From assembly GCA_037176725.1 (NCBI GenBank), contig JAZBRS010000054.1:12356001-12420000 (forward strand): a stretch of DNA of 64,000 nucleotides, given 5' to 3'. The translations under genes and the position numbers were made by a program. Below are positions 1 to 11,900 of this stretch, one piece after another. The stretch is from Posidonia oceanica (lineage: Eukaryota; Streptophyta; Magnoliopsida; Alismatales; Posidoniaceae). Under the pieces are notes generated by a model, which was not told the origin of the DNA, made no database searches, and was given only the letters and a program-made list of their open reading frames with translations. Within the stretch, counting starts at the first letter, position 1, and every line of letters starts with the position of its first letter.

Positions 1-136
1 TCCATATGAAAATGTCTTAAGCCAAAAATACATCCCAACCTTGGAGTCAGATTTACCTTAAACTACACAAACACAATCCACAACCACAAAAAAAACTAGG
101 AAATAGCGTTCATGGATTTGAGAAGATGTAACTTTA

Positions 137-1900
137 GATCCTACGAATGAAAATACATGTTATTGTAATTATTGTAGTACTGGATATACGTGTCCTAGTA
201 GTAGGGGTGTAGGTCATATAGCTAAACATCTTAAAAAATGTATAACTGCACATAATAAAGATAATATCACTGATTTAAGATAATGTAAATTGCAAATAGG
301 TTTTAGTGGAATAGTAAATTAGAAATATAATGCAGAAGAAACTAAAGAATGTGTAACAAAATTTATAATACAAGATGAATAACCATTTATATTTTCTGAA
401 AATAAAAAATTTGAAACTTGTGTACAAAATTATTTAAAACCACAATTTAAAAATCATTCTAGGAACACCACTAAAAATATAATTTATAAAATATTTAAAA
501 AAGATAAAGAATTTTTAATTGAAATGTTTTTTAGTTTATTATGTAAAATATCATTAACTTGTAATGTTTGGACTGGTTCTAATATTTTTCCTTACTTATG
601 TTTAACTGCACATTAGATAGCCATAGAATGGAATTTACAAAAAAGAATAATTGCTTTTAGAGTTTTTAATCATCCACATATTGGTAAAACTATAGCAAAT
701 ATTATAAACAATATTGCTAATGAATTTAATATATATAATAAAATTAATACAATATATATCTTTTGATAATGCTTCTAATAATAATGTTATAATAGATATA
801 TTAAAAAGAAATTTAAAAGCGGTATTAAATGGTGATTTACTACAATGTAGGTGTTGTTGTCATATTTTAAATTTAATTGTACAAGAATGTATAGATTACA
901 TTAGGCCTTATATAAAAAAAAATAAGATCAGCTATTTTATTTATTTAAATATCACTTAAAAGATTTCAATAATTTAGATATCTATATGCAAAAAATGGTT
1001 TAAAATCTAAAAAATTCAAGTTAGATGTTTAACATAAATGAAACTCAACATATGATGCGTTAAGTTTATGTTTACCTTATAGTAACATAACTACTATATA
1101 TTAAATGCAAAATTTAATTATTTTTTAAAATGATGAAGATTGAAATAATTCTAATATAATTCATAAATTTTTAGAACTATTTTATTATGCAATTCAATAA
1201 TTATCAGGTCAATATTATCCTACTAGTTTTCTAGTTTTAGTTAATTTATTTAATAATACAAATGTTTTTCAACAATATAGACATGTCCCTTGTTTTGTAA
1301 ATATTATTCAATGAAAGAAAATTATAATAGTTATTGGGATGAGCCTCTATTGTAGGTATGTTTAGCATTAGTCATGGAGCTTAGGCATAGATTAGTTAAT
1401 TATAAGGTACTTTTACATGATATTTTTAGTAATATGAATAAAACTGAAAGAATGAATGAATTTAATAATAAACTTAAGAAAACTTTATATACATTTTTTG
1501 AAGAATATGTTAGACTTTATGGTGGTGAAAGTAGTTTAGTGCTAATATATCTAGTTTTGTAGGAAGAAATACTAGTAGTAGTAGTTCATTTTGGAGTAGA
1601 ATAAATAAGAAAAAAAATACAAAATCAACTACTAATAATGACTTAGAAAATTATTTAGAATGTGAATTTACTTTTAGTGAACCTAAAATGGATAATTTAG
1701 ATATATTAAAGTGGTAGTCTAGTACTGCAATTAGATTTCCTATAATTTCTAAAATAGCAAAAGATTTACTAATTATTCCCGCGTCTACTGTAGTGTTGAA
1801 GTCTATATTTTCAATAAGTAGAATAATTCTAAGTGATAGAAGATATAAACTATTAGAAAAATTCGTAGATGTCTCTATGTGCTTGAAGGACTGGTGCGAT
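137..1900 (+). pseudogene. Decayed hAT-superfamily transposase
   Basis: Translation in shifting plus-strand frames gives hAT transposase landmarks in the right order. A BED-type zinc finger comes first (CNYC, then HIAKHLKKC, about 158-245). It is followed by a segment like the family's 'TSDMWTS' motif (LTCNVWTG, about 558-581), then YLCLTAH and LQKRIIAF, the SFDNASNN stretch (about 757-783), and the RCCCHILNLIVQE block (about 850-890). The C-terminal dimerisation region (SIFSISRIILSDRR up to CLKDW) ends near 1900. Stop codons and frameshifts are scattered throughout; the longest open pieces are under 85 codons, so no functional protein can be made. No terminal inverted repeats or 8-bp target duplication could be assigned, and the left end may lie at or before the window edge. 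The family call rests on motif order and is fairly secure; the subfamily (Ac-like/RICESLEEPER-like) is inferred. Confidence 0.8.
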
Positions 1901-2270
1901 GGTGGAGTTTTCATGTTATCATCGCGGAAGGTGGAGGTGGCAGGAGCACCGGATGGAGGAAGGAGGAGGTGGTAGTATGGCAATGGTATTTTTGTATAAC
2001 TTTTAACGTAATGGAAAATGAAGAGTAAAGCAGCTCTTAATGAAATGACTGAGTAAACCTGCTTATTGACACTTTTATATATAGGGAGTATGATGAACAG
2101 ATTAGTAAGGGTTGGTCCGATATGGGCTTAGTGTGGTACGTTAGAGCCCGACCCAATTTGTTTGAAGGCTAAGGGTCAGACTTGGGCCTCAGTCTTGGGA
2201 ACTAAATGGAGGGTGATTGATTCTATATTTTTACTAAATGAACGATGAAGATCATCTCTTCCACCATTCA
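1901..2270. other. Intergenic stretch, nothing recognised
   Basis: No gene is seen. The first ~75 bases are GA/GT-rich and could be the tail of the hAT remnant or unrelated flank. No repeat or RNA gene was recognised. Confidence 0.4.
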
Positions 2271-2278
2271 TCTGCTAG

Positions 2279-3026
2279 TAGAGGTGAAAACAGTTTAGAT
2301 ACGATACATTTATAGTTGTTTACACATTGGTATCTTTTGTTTGTGCATGAATACGGATATAGATATCATCCAAATATGAAAATGCATGTCCATATCCTTA
2401 AAAAACAAATACAATATGAATATTTGACGGACGAATACAAATAAAAAACGAATAAAATAGAATATTAAGAATTTTTTATACCTGAAGGTTGAAAAATATG
2501 TAAGTGAATATGCTTTACAAAATTAATCATGTGAAAATCAATAGATTTATGACTATTGTATATATACATAAATTTTCTGATAGGACATGGCCTTACTTAA
2601 GTTAAGTGAGGCTTTTGCATTTTTTCAATAAATCGTGCTGTGTTTCATCCATAAATTATTAAAAAAATAATTTCAGTGTTTACTAAAAATTTTAATACAA
2701 TAATTATTGAAATTATTTTTTCAGTAAACTATAAATTAAATATACACACTTTACTGAAAAAATGAATGATTCCTATTAGCTTAAGTAGGGTTGGTCCCTA
2801 TCAGATCATTACTATATATATTACAATTAAATCAAAGAATCTATCTGGGTAATATGGTTACAAAACGAATAATGGATATACATATCAGATATTAGAAGAG
2901 TTGAAAAATAATATTCATATCTGTATTTATATTTGTTCGAGACAGATATGTTTAATCCATATCCTCTAAAAAATAGATACAAATATCGATATCGAGACGA
3001 ATATTCCATATACGTTTGCACCCCTA
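2279..3026. mobile_element. Non-autonomous hAT-type element (MITE-like)
   Basis: The ends are inverted: the left end reads TAGAGGTGAAAAC, and the right end on the other strand reads TAGGGGTGCAAAC. The element is flanked by an 8-bp target duplication with one mismatch, TCTGCTAG (2271-2278) and TCTACTAG (3027-3034), the length made by hAT transposases. The interior is AT-rich with scattered GGATAT/ATATCC motifs and no coding capacity. A second element is nested at 2576-2805. The superfamily call is inferred from the TIR and TSD length. Confidence 0.65.
2576..2805. mobile_element. Nested small inverted-repeat (foldback/MITE) element
   Basis: The left end, TCTGATAGG followed by CTTACTTAAG, is mirrored at the right end on the opposite strand (TCTGATAGGGACC, then CCCTACTTAAG). 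Inner segments also pair, for example TTTTTTCAATAAAT on the left against TTTACTGAAAAAA on the right. The ~230-bp piece could therefore fold into a long imperfect hairpin. No coding sequence is present and the target duplication is not clear. Confidence 0.6.
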
Positions 3027-3034
3027 TCTACTAG

Positions 3035-4062
3035 TAGGGGTGTAAATGGGTTGGGTCGAGTTTAAGGTCTACCCTAACCCGTCTTTTTATAACGGATAGC
3101 GGGTGAGGTAAATACTAGTTTCAAGAATTTCTAGCTACTACCCTACTCACCATCCATTAGGATAACGGGTAGTGGGTAGGGTTAGTGGGTTAACGAGTCA
3201 GTTTTTTTGTTGTTAAATTTAAACTTTATATCATTTCATGGACTTATCTTGGATTCCACAATTAGGTATGTCTTTTAACAAAACCATGTTAGAGATGCTT
3301 GATGCAACATAAGCAAACAAAAATTACTTCCTAATCTAAATTTGTTCTTGGCAACAATCACTTAATACTGTATTATCAAAGTATCAAACTATAAATATCC
3401 CTCTATTAGCATTATCAAATTACTTGTATATTGTCTCTAAATACATTATGTCACGTCAATAATAAAACAAGTGAAGTGTAACATTAGTGCATCACCAAGC
3501 TGGATAGACTTTATTCTACCTTTCCAAAAGTCAAAAATAAAATTCTATATTTTAGCCATCAGAAAGAAAGTGATGTCCACTCAAAGAAATTGAAGAAAAG
3601 TCTCTAGAGATGTTGTTCTATTGGAAATAATAGAAAAAACATTTGATAATGCAGTATATAACTCAAACATGTGTTGTAAATAATCTACTTAAGAATCATT
3701 ATTCAAATGCATGCATTAACCCATAAAAAATCTGTGCACGATTCAAACAGTTGACAGTTTGCACATGATTCGAATGAAAAACAATAGAAAATAATTCAAA
3801 TAACTTGAAGTGTTCTCATGAATAACTTTAAGTGACATCCATGATCTAATGCATGCATCAATCCAAAAAAGCTTCAACCTTATATTGACTCAGATTAACG
3901 GGTAACCCATAACATGCTATCTGTATCATGACCACTAAATGAATGGGTTAGTGGATGACAGGTTAACAAATCAATGGGTATATCAAATCTCTACCTTAAT
4001 CCGTTATTAATAAGTCGGATAGGGTTAATAGGTTGATACTGGACCCAATTAGAGATAGAAAG
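3035..4062. mobile_element. Second hAT-like non-autonomous element, abutting the first
   Basis: The left end is TAGGGGTGTAAATGGG, starting one base after the TSD copy that ends the previous element. Both ends carry inverted subterminal blocks built of GGGTTAGTGGG/AACGGGTA-type words. On the left these are TTGGGTCGAGT and TAACGG; on the right, reading the other strand, TTGGGTCCAGT and TAACGG. The extreme right TIR is degraded, so 4062 is approximate. There is no coding sequence. Confidence 0.5.
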
Positions 4063-4153
4063 CCCATCTAGACCACCTTAGCGCCTTCATTCTGAAACCC
4101 TATAACCCTAGGAAAACCCAAGGGTTGGAGAAGGGGAAGCAGGAGCGAGCAGA

Positions 4154-4365
4154 GATGGGGCAGGTGAGGACGAAGACGATGAAGTAAGCCTCCCCCCAGG
4201 TGATCGAGCGGTACCACACGCATATGACCCTCAACTTCCACACCAACAAGAGGCTCCTTGACAAGATCGCCATCATCCTCAGCAGGTGCCTCCGAACAAG
4301 ATCGCCAGGTTCTCGACCCACCTACGGGGACCTGTCCAAGCATCTCCCTCAGACGGAGATTCCAC
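4154..4365 (+). pseudogene. RPS17: Cytosolic ribosomal protein S17 (eS17) pseudogene
   Basis: The start MGQVRTKTMK is followed by an in-frame stop at codon 11 and then QVIERYHTHMTLNFHTNKRL, the conserved N-terminal half of eukaryotic eS17. A frameshift near 4290 moves the NKIARFSTHL segment to another frame, and similarity fades after a GPV-like stretch near 4350. The family is ~130-140 residues; only about the first half is left. No intron interrupts the match, so a processed (retroposed) copy is likely, although no poly-A tail or target duplication is visible. Not translatable. Confidence 0.8.
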
Positions 4366-4860
4366 AGCTGCAAAAGATTTCAACAAAGTGGGTGTAGGTT
4401 CTTCGAATGGGTGGATCTCCTACTCGCTAACATGATATTGAAGTCATCAACATCCTCTTGAAGAAGATTGTCATATTTAAAGATGAAGCTATATTTCCAA
4501 ATGCCAGTCCGAAAGTGCAAAATCCCACTGTAATTGTGCAATATTCATTATTCACTATGTTTCTTGGGAAAATAAAATGGTTTATAGTTGGATTAATGGT
4601 TGGTATTGCTTTGTACCTTATCTATGTACTTTTCAAATGATTGGAAGTATTTTGTGTTCATTTTGGGTTCATATGTATGTTTTTTTTGTTTGTAATGATT
4701 TGATACTAAGAATGAAAGCATTTTGTTTGTACAAGAATGTTATTAAGAAGATCATGCATTATGTTTGTGGAAATACTTGGTAGTATTTTGTAGAAAATGG
4801 AAGACATCTGCACATCAACAACATACTTGTGAAAATGTAAAAATGGCATAGCAACTATAA
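4366..4860. other. Unassigned stretch with a 60-codon open frame
   Basis: The only open frame of note is 4458-4640 (+). It encodes 60 residues that end in a hydrophobic, single-membrane-span-like segment (FIVGLMVGIALYLIYVLF). No family is recognised, and its position between two gene shards makes a real gene doubtful. Confidence 0.2.
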
Positions 4861-5003
4861 AGGGCCGATGCCATGACACACGGACTGGCCGAGGTCATCT
4901 TGGATGTCGATGATCATCGCTTTCGCGTTGTGCTGATAAGAGCTTGGCAGTGCACTCCCCTATTTTACTTGCACCACCAGTGATCGATGTAGCTTTCCCT
5001 CCA
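4861..5003 (-). pseudogene. SDR (secoisolariciresinol-dehydrogenase-like) fragment
   Basis: Read on the minus strand from 5003, the sequence matches the start of exon 2 of the SDR copies at 26911 and 56176. It shows LEGKATSITGGASKIGECTAKL, the Rossmann TGxxxGIG region with one substitution, then a frameshift, then a DNA match to the segment around [11 protein letters not shown]. About 143 bp remain. No catalytic YxxxK region, no splice acceptor and no other exons are nearby, so this is a shard of a third family member, probably older than the two large copies. Confidence 0.8.
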
Positions 5004-5920
5004 GTCATGAATTTCATATGCATTTATCATGATCTTGGTGATGATTCTGATTATCTTTATACTAGTGTATGATCTTGCTAGTCGTATGAACAATTTTTGT
5101 TTTTATGTATGACTAAGGTTAGAGAGTAGGAAAATCAGCAAAAGCAAGAAAATTTGAAGTAGAAATTTGACGCTGGCATTTCTCACCTTCTTATTAAAGT
5201 CTGGTCATCCAACCAGAAATTAATCAATTCGCTAAAAGTGAATGGTGTAACCATACATAATCACTTGACTTCATGCTAGAGAAGTGAGAAGCTCACTTTT
5301 GCAACTATATTATTTTTGAAACTCAGATTTAAAAGCTGATTGATTTTAACTACCACCGTGTTCATTATGCCATATGCTTAAGGAACTCCATGTGCGAACG
5401 TCGAATCAACAAAGACTGTATCTATTTTAATTTTCAACGATGAATCACGCATTATAAATAACAATCTCTCAGTTGTTAAAAGTGTTGAATGTCATATGTG
5501 CTGTGTGACTTTGTTCACTTATATATATATATATATATGGAGCGTACCTTGGATTTGTAATGGCAATAAGATTAATATATCTCAAACAGTAATATATAAT
5601 TAATTAATTATGGCACCGATTAAGGACAAAGAACCAATTTCCTGTGATGTCCAGATGAATAGAGCACAAAAACATCGTAAATAATAGAAGAAATATCGCA
5701 ACTAATTGTTGAAGACAGAAAGCTTTTATTGTGATAATACAAGAAACAAGCTCTAGTATATGATTTGTTAAATCACAAGCTCTAACATGGATTGTTCGAG
5801 AGCATTGGAGAAACATGGCTTGGTTAGAACAAGCCGCTAGAGAAATGGTGCCTGGAATATCAGTTTTCACTCAAAACTATAATTACGAGAAAAAGCTGTT
5901 AACACCCAAAACAAAATGGC
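5004..5920. other. 3' flank of the amidohydrolase gene
   Basis: No gene was recognised. It contains an (AT)n run at about 5519-5538. The part next to 5921 should hold the 3' untranslated region of the minus-strand gene; no clear polyadenylation signal was assigned. Confidence 0.4.
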
Positions 5921-8900
5921 TTACTGGTTGGAGGCATGGCCATCCAAGTATGAGATTGCGACTGCAGCATGCATGGCTGCTCCTATGGGAAGTGCATGCT
6001 CATCGAGGATGAAGTGGGGAGAGTGCAGTGGTTTTGCAGGACCAAGGGTGTCATTTCCGATTCCAATCCAGAAGAAAGCGCTCAGCATTCTCTGCGAATA
6101 GAAGCCAAAATCTTCGGCTGCCATCAAAGTCTCAATTCTCTGGACACTGGCCTTGCCAAGAAGGGCCTCCCCTACACTCTTTGCATGCTCGTACATTTCG
6201 TCGTCGTTGATGGTTGCAGGATATGGTATACTTGTCTTTTCCATGAAATCCACCTCACCACTGCACCTATGGACAGCAGCCTGCATCTCTACAATCTGTC
6301 AAGGGAAATACGGGAACATTACTAACTAGGACTTCAGGTGACCTTTTGTTGACGGCATGACGCCCAAAAGTTTACCAGTTTACCTCCTCAATCCTTTTTG
6401 AGAGGTAACTGAGACCTTCAGTTGTCAAGCTCCTGATGGTGCCTCCAAAACTCACAGACTCAGGGATTGCGTTGTAAGCTTCTCCAGCTCGTATATACCC
6501 AATAGTTACCACCTGCACATTGAAGCACGATATTATCAATTGTGAATTTGGAGATATAAATATTAACTGGTAAACTAAAGTCATAGATGAAGAACAATAA
6601 TAACATGACCGAAACAGGTATATATTTGGACCCATTACCAACCATATATAGCATGCATGTACACCAAAAGAAACGACATTGAGTAAACTTAAATAGAGAA
6701 AAATTATTCATGTTACCAACCCAATATATCAGGATTAAAGAATATTGTTGTCTTCGCTGCACAATTGCTACCAGACAATATTGTTTTTGCTTATACTGCA
6801 ACATATCACGTAACTATGAAATAGTATGAGTAGAGCTAAAAAGGAAACACGTTAGTGCAAATCTGCATAAAGTTCATTTCTGTGGAGTACTACTACAACT
6901 TTACAGCATGTGATAACGTGTCTGAAATGTGTGAGATTTGGATGGAGTCATCAACATCCAAATGCAAGCATGCCAAATAGAGACACTTTTTCACCATGCC
7001 TCAACATTTAGCCCTCTTTCCACAGCCTATTAAAATAAACTGCACAGAAGCAACTTTACCTTTCACTCTTGGACAGTATAATATTTCTGACTTTCATTCA
7101 AGATAGAAGTGTACCTTTTCTATTAAATGTGACTAGTGATGCAGGGAAGATTTCCCCTGTTCACATATTCAATACAGAACCTCATGTAGCCATGTTTGTT
7201 TAGCAAGAAAACTCAGCTTAATATCAGACATATAAAACAACAATCAAGGTTTGAGGGATGTTTGTCCAAGTTCCATGTATTATTATTGAGACTACAATTT
7301 AGTTAAAGATGTTGATCATGTTACATAATTCTTATTTAAGATAACAGTATCTTATGGATGAAAGTAGCTCTTCAAATTCAAAGCTAATGTATCTGAACAG
7401 TAAGATATAATATAAATGCTCGGTGGAAGAGTGTGCACGCAGATTTTTTGAGGCATTAAATCAGATAGAAAGTGATCTCAGCAATGAAACAAGCCAAACA
7501 TGAATGTTAAAGTAGGTGGGGAGATGGAGATCTATCCTACTACCATAGGTGATTGTTGCCAATAATTGGTTTCAGTTATCATATAGCCATTCCAGGATAC
7601 TTTAGCCCCATGCTCCTGTTATATAACAGCTAAATGATGCAAGAATGTAGGAACAGAGCTACCAACAGCTCGGAGGAATATTTCACTACTTAGGTAAATT
7701 GCATGTTTACGATGGGAAGTTACTGTTGGACCTACAGTCTAAGAATGAGTCATTGATACAATGCAATCACACTTAAGTAACTGTAGAAAAGAAAAATAGG
7801 AGAGAAAAGGCATATTCTATTCTCTGTATGTGTAGTTACATATATAGGATGTATTAGATATCCTAGACAAGATGGATATCTAATAACCCGATAACCCACT
7901 ACACTCTAATACATAGAATACCATCTCTAACACTCCCCTCAAGTTAGAGCATACATATTAATCATGCTCAACTTGGTACACGAGGACTCAAAAATCCCAA
8001 CACTCAACCTTTTTATGAAAATGTCAGCTAACTACTCTGATGATTGAGTGTAGGGCATAGAAATGACTCCTTTCATCATCATATCCCGCACATAATGACA
8101 GTCAACCTCTATGTACTTTGTGCGCTCATGAAAGGTGAAATTATTGACAATGAATATGGCTGCTTAATTGTCACAAAGCATCTCACAATAAAACCAAGCT
8201 TCAATAAGAGATACCTGATCTACATCATCTCACAAGCTGTCTGAACCATGGATCTATACTCTGCCTCTGCATTGGATCTAGACACAATATTCTACTTCTT
8301 GCTGCGCTAGGTGACAAGATTTCCTCCTACATATGTACAGAAATCAGATGTGGACTTCCTATCTCCTTGATCTCCTGCATATCCTGAATCTGAGTATGTC
8401 ATAATCTTCATATGACTATTTTTTCTGTAGACTAATCCTCTCCCTGGAGCACCTTTAACATAGAAAAGAACACGTAAGGTTCCACTTCAGTGTATTCTTC
8501 TGGACTCATGTATGAACTGACTGGATACGAAATGTCTGGTCGAGTCACTGTCAAATATATAAGCTTTTCAATCAATCTCCTGTACTAACCAGAGTCCTCT
8601 AACAACTCTGAACTGGTATCCCAGAAGGATGGTGATTGCTCAATAGGAGTGCTCTCTGGCTTGCATCCCAAAAGACCTGTTTCCTGGAGGAGATCAAGGA
8701 CATACTTCCTCTGAGATAGCGCCATTTTTCGATTTGCATAAGCAAACTCTATTCCCAAAAAGTACTTTGGCTTTTCCATATCCTTAGTGACAAAATGTGT
8801 CCTAAGGTGTTCTTTTATTTCTTCAATGTCCTCTTTATCACTATCTGTTACTAATATATCATCAACATAGATCGCAAGAAGTACACATCCACAGACAGTC

Positions 8901-11900
8901 TTCCTATAAAAAACTGAGTGATCACAGCATATCTCTGAAAACCCCTATCCATCACCACCTTGCTGAATATTTCAAATTAGGCTCGGAGACTCTGTTTTAG
9001 ACCATAAATCGTCTTCTTTAACCTGCATACTCTATCCTCTCCCTGAACAACATATCCTGGAGGTTGCTCCATAAGCACAGGATAAGTCAGATCACCGTAT
9101 AAGAAGGCATTCTTGACATCTAATTGACACAGATCCCAAAAATTGTTGATAACAATGGACAAGATCACTTTGATGGAATTGAAACAGGCAACAGGTGAAA
9201 AAGTCTCTGCATAATCAATACCATATGTCTGAGTGAATCCACGAGCAATCAGTCTGACTTTGTATCTGTCTATGATGCCGTCAGCCTTGTACTTTACAGT
9301 GTAAACCCATCGACAAGTGACTATGGTAGCTTCGACAAGACAGGTCACAAACTCCCAAGTGCCACGAGCTGCTAATGCAGCGATCTCCTAATCCATTGCT
9401 GCCTTCCATTGAGGAAGTAATAGTGCCTCCTGATGATTTCTGGAAACAGACTCAGAAGAGAGAGACAAGGCAAAACTATGGAAACGAGGATAAAAAGAGT
9501 CATATGAAACAAAATTGGAGATTGGATGAGCAGTGGAAGAACAGGTACCTTTGCGAAGTGCTATTGGAAGATTAGAATCACTTGGAAGTGGATTTTCATT
9601 CGCAGAGGAGGCTAGTTCTGTCGTTAGAGGCACTTGTGTTCCCTGACGGCGTCGATATACCTGCAAAGGACGAGGGGCCTCTGTACAGACAGTGGAGGAG
9701 TCCTGGTGATCTATAATAAGGAGCTCAACAACAGACGGAAAAGGAAAAGACTCAACAGCAGTGCAGAATCATCAGACTAATTCATGGACTCAAAAAAGGT
9801 GACCTCATCAAACACAAAATATCGTATGGTCGGAGGATGAAAACACCGGTAACCCAGTTGAGTTCTAGAATAACCCACAAAATACACTTGATTGACCTAG
9901 AAGACAATTTATCAAGTCCAAGAAAGAGATCCTGAACAAAAGCAACACACCAAAAAACTCAAGGGATTAAAGGAAACAAGGTGGTATTAGGCCGAAGACG
10001 TCGAAGAGGGACTTCACTTCCTAGAGGAGTAGAAGACATCCTATTGATGAGATATGTAGCAATAAAGGCAGTATCAGACCAAAGGTATTTGGGAACTTTC
10101 ATGTGAAGCATGATGGTGCAAATGACATCCAGTATATGTCTATATTTGCCCTCAACCACCTTATTTTGTTGAGAGATGTGAGGACACGTAGTCTGATGTA
10201 TAATACCTAAGGATGCACAATAAGACTCAACTTTAGATTGGACAAATTCAAGAACATTATCTGTACGCAGACATTTTAGAGTAACATCAAACTGATTTTT
10301 TATTTCTGTAATGAAAGTTCTAAGTATATCATAAATATGACCACGATCTTTAAGCAAATATACCCAAGACACTCTTGAAAAATCATCAATAAAAACAATA
10401 TAATAGCGATAACCAAACACAGATGGAACTCTGGCAGGATCCCAAATATCACAATGGACTAACTCAAATAAAGTAGAACTCGACACAATATGTAAAGGCC
10501 TAAAGGAAGCACGATGGTGCTTACCCAACTGACAAGACTCACAATCAAAAGGAGAAACGAAAACCCACGGTAAGGCCTGCTGCAACTTTTGGTGGGATGG
10601 ATAACCTAACCAGTAGTGCCACAGGGAAGAAGGCTCAGATGTGGACGCCACAGACGCTAATCCTCGTAGTATATTGTTACTGACCAGCAGGTACACGCCA
10701 TTGCCTCGTTCACGGTCCAAATCAATCCTCCTCCCCGTTCGCAAATACTGAAAAATGCAGTGAAAAGGAAAGAAAGTGACATAACAAAGCAATTGTTTTG
10801 GAATAACACTAATAGAAAGGAGATTAACAGGAAATCAGTTACATATAGGACTTTTTCAAGAGAGAGCTGTGAAAGGGCCTGTACAACCCCTTCTCTAGTA
10901 ACAAGACAAGACCGACCATCAACGATGGCCACAAATCTAATTTCAAAAAGCTGAGACAAACGTGTAAACAAGTTTTTTGTACCAGACATATGGAAGGAGG
11001 CACCGGAATCAATGATCTAGGAAGAATTCCTGGATACCAGGAGAGCACTAGTACCTGTGGAAAGAGAATGGAAGGCAGTGGCGGTGGAGTCAGTGACCTT
11101 TAGCTGTAAGAACCGATCATAATCAACTTGAGAAATGGTAATTGTCTGCTCTTCGTTGGTGGAAGTGGATGGTGTGAACTCAGTAGTAATATGTGCTGTG
11201 GAAGGTCGACCAATCAAATCTTAACATCTGTCGACCCGATGACCTGTCCGCTCACAGTAGGGATGTCTTCCAGTATCTGTACAACCACGACCACCCCCGC
11301 GCGAGCCACCGCGCCTTCTACCACGCATAGCTGCCATAGCTGACTCATCAGGCACTGTAGAAGGCATGACTATAGAAATACACAAGACTCTGGCAAAGGT
11401 AGACTGTAGATTAGGCACACTATCAGCTCCTAGAATATGTCCCCTGATCTGAGAACTGAGATCGGGAGTCAAATTGAAAAGGTATATCGCCACAGCCAGC
11501 TCTTCACGGTACTGTCTCATCTGGGTGATATCAGCAGTCAAGGGTTGATAAACCTCAAGCTCATCAAGCAAGGTCTACAGTAGTGTAAAATGCTCCTAAA
11601 CAGACTGATCACCCTGTCATAGGGTGAACAACTGCTTGTAGACTTCAAAGACTCTAGATATGTTCTTCTCGTGACCATACGTGAGACGCAACGTGTCCCA
11701 GATCTTCTTCGCCGGTCGCAACATCATAACACCCTCGCAATCGTAGACTCCATACTATTTACCAACCAATATACAATCGCTGCATCATCAGCAAACCAGT
11801 CATCATATGTTGCATCCTTACTGTCAAGAGGTGCTTTAGTGAGATGACTAATCTTACGATGGGCTGCAATGAATATCTCGAAACTTTGTGTCCAAAGGAG

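Noticed and set aside
151..210. TAGTAGGGGTGTAGG at ~197 taken as a MITE terminus
   Set aside because: It falls within the in-frame BED zinc finger of the hAT transposase remnant, so it is coding by origin.
5969..6325. 118-codon plus-strand open frame
   Set aside because: Antisense shadow of exon 5 of the ILR1-like gene.
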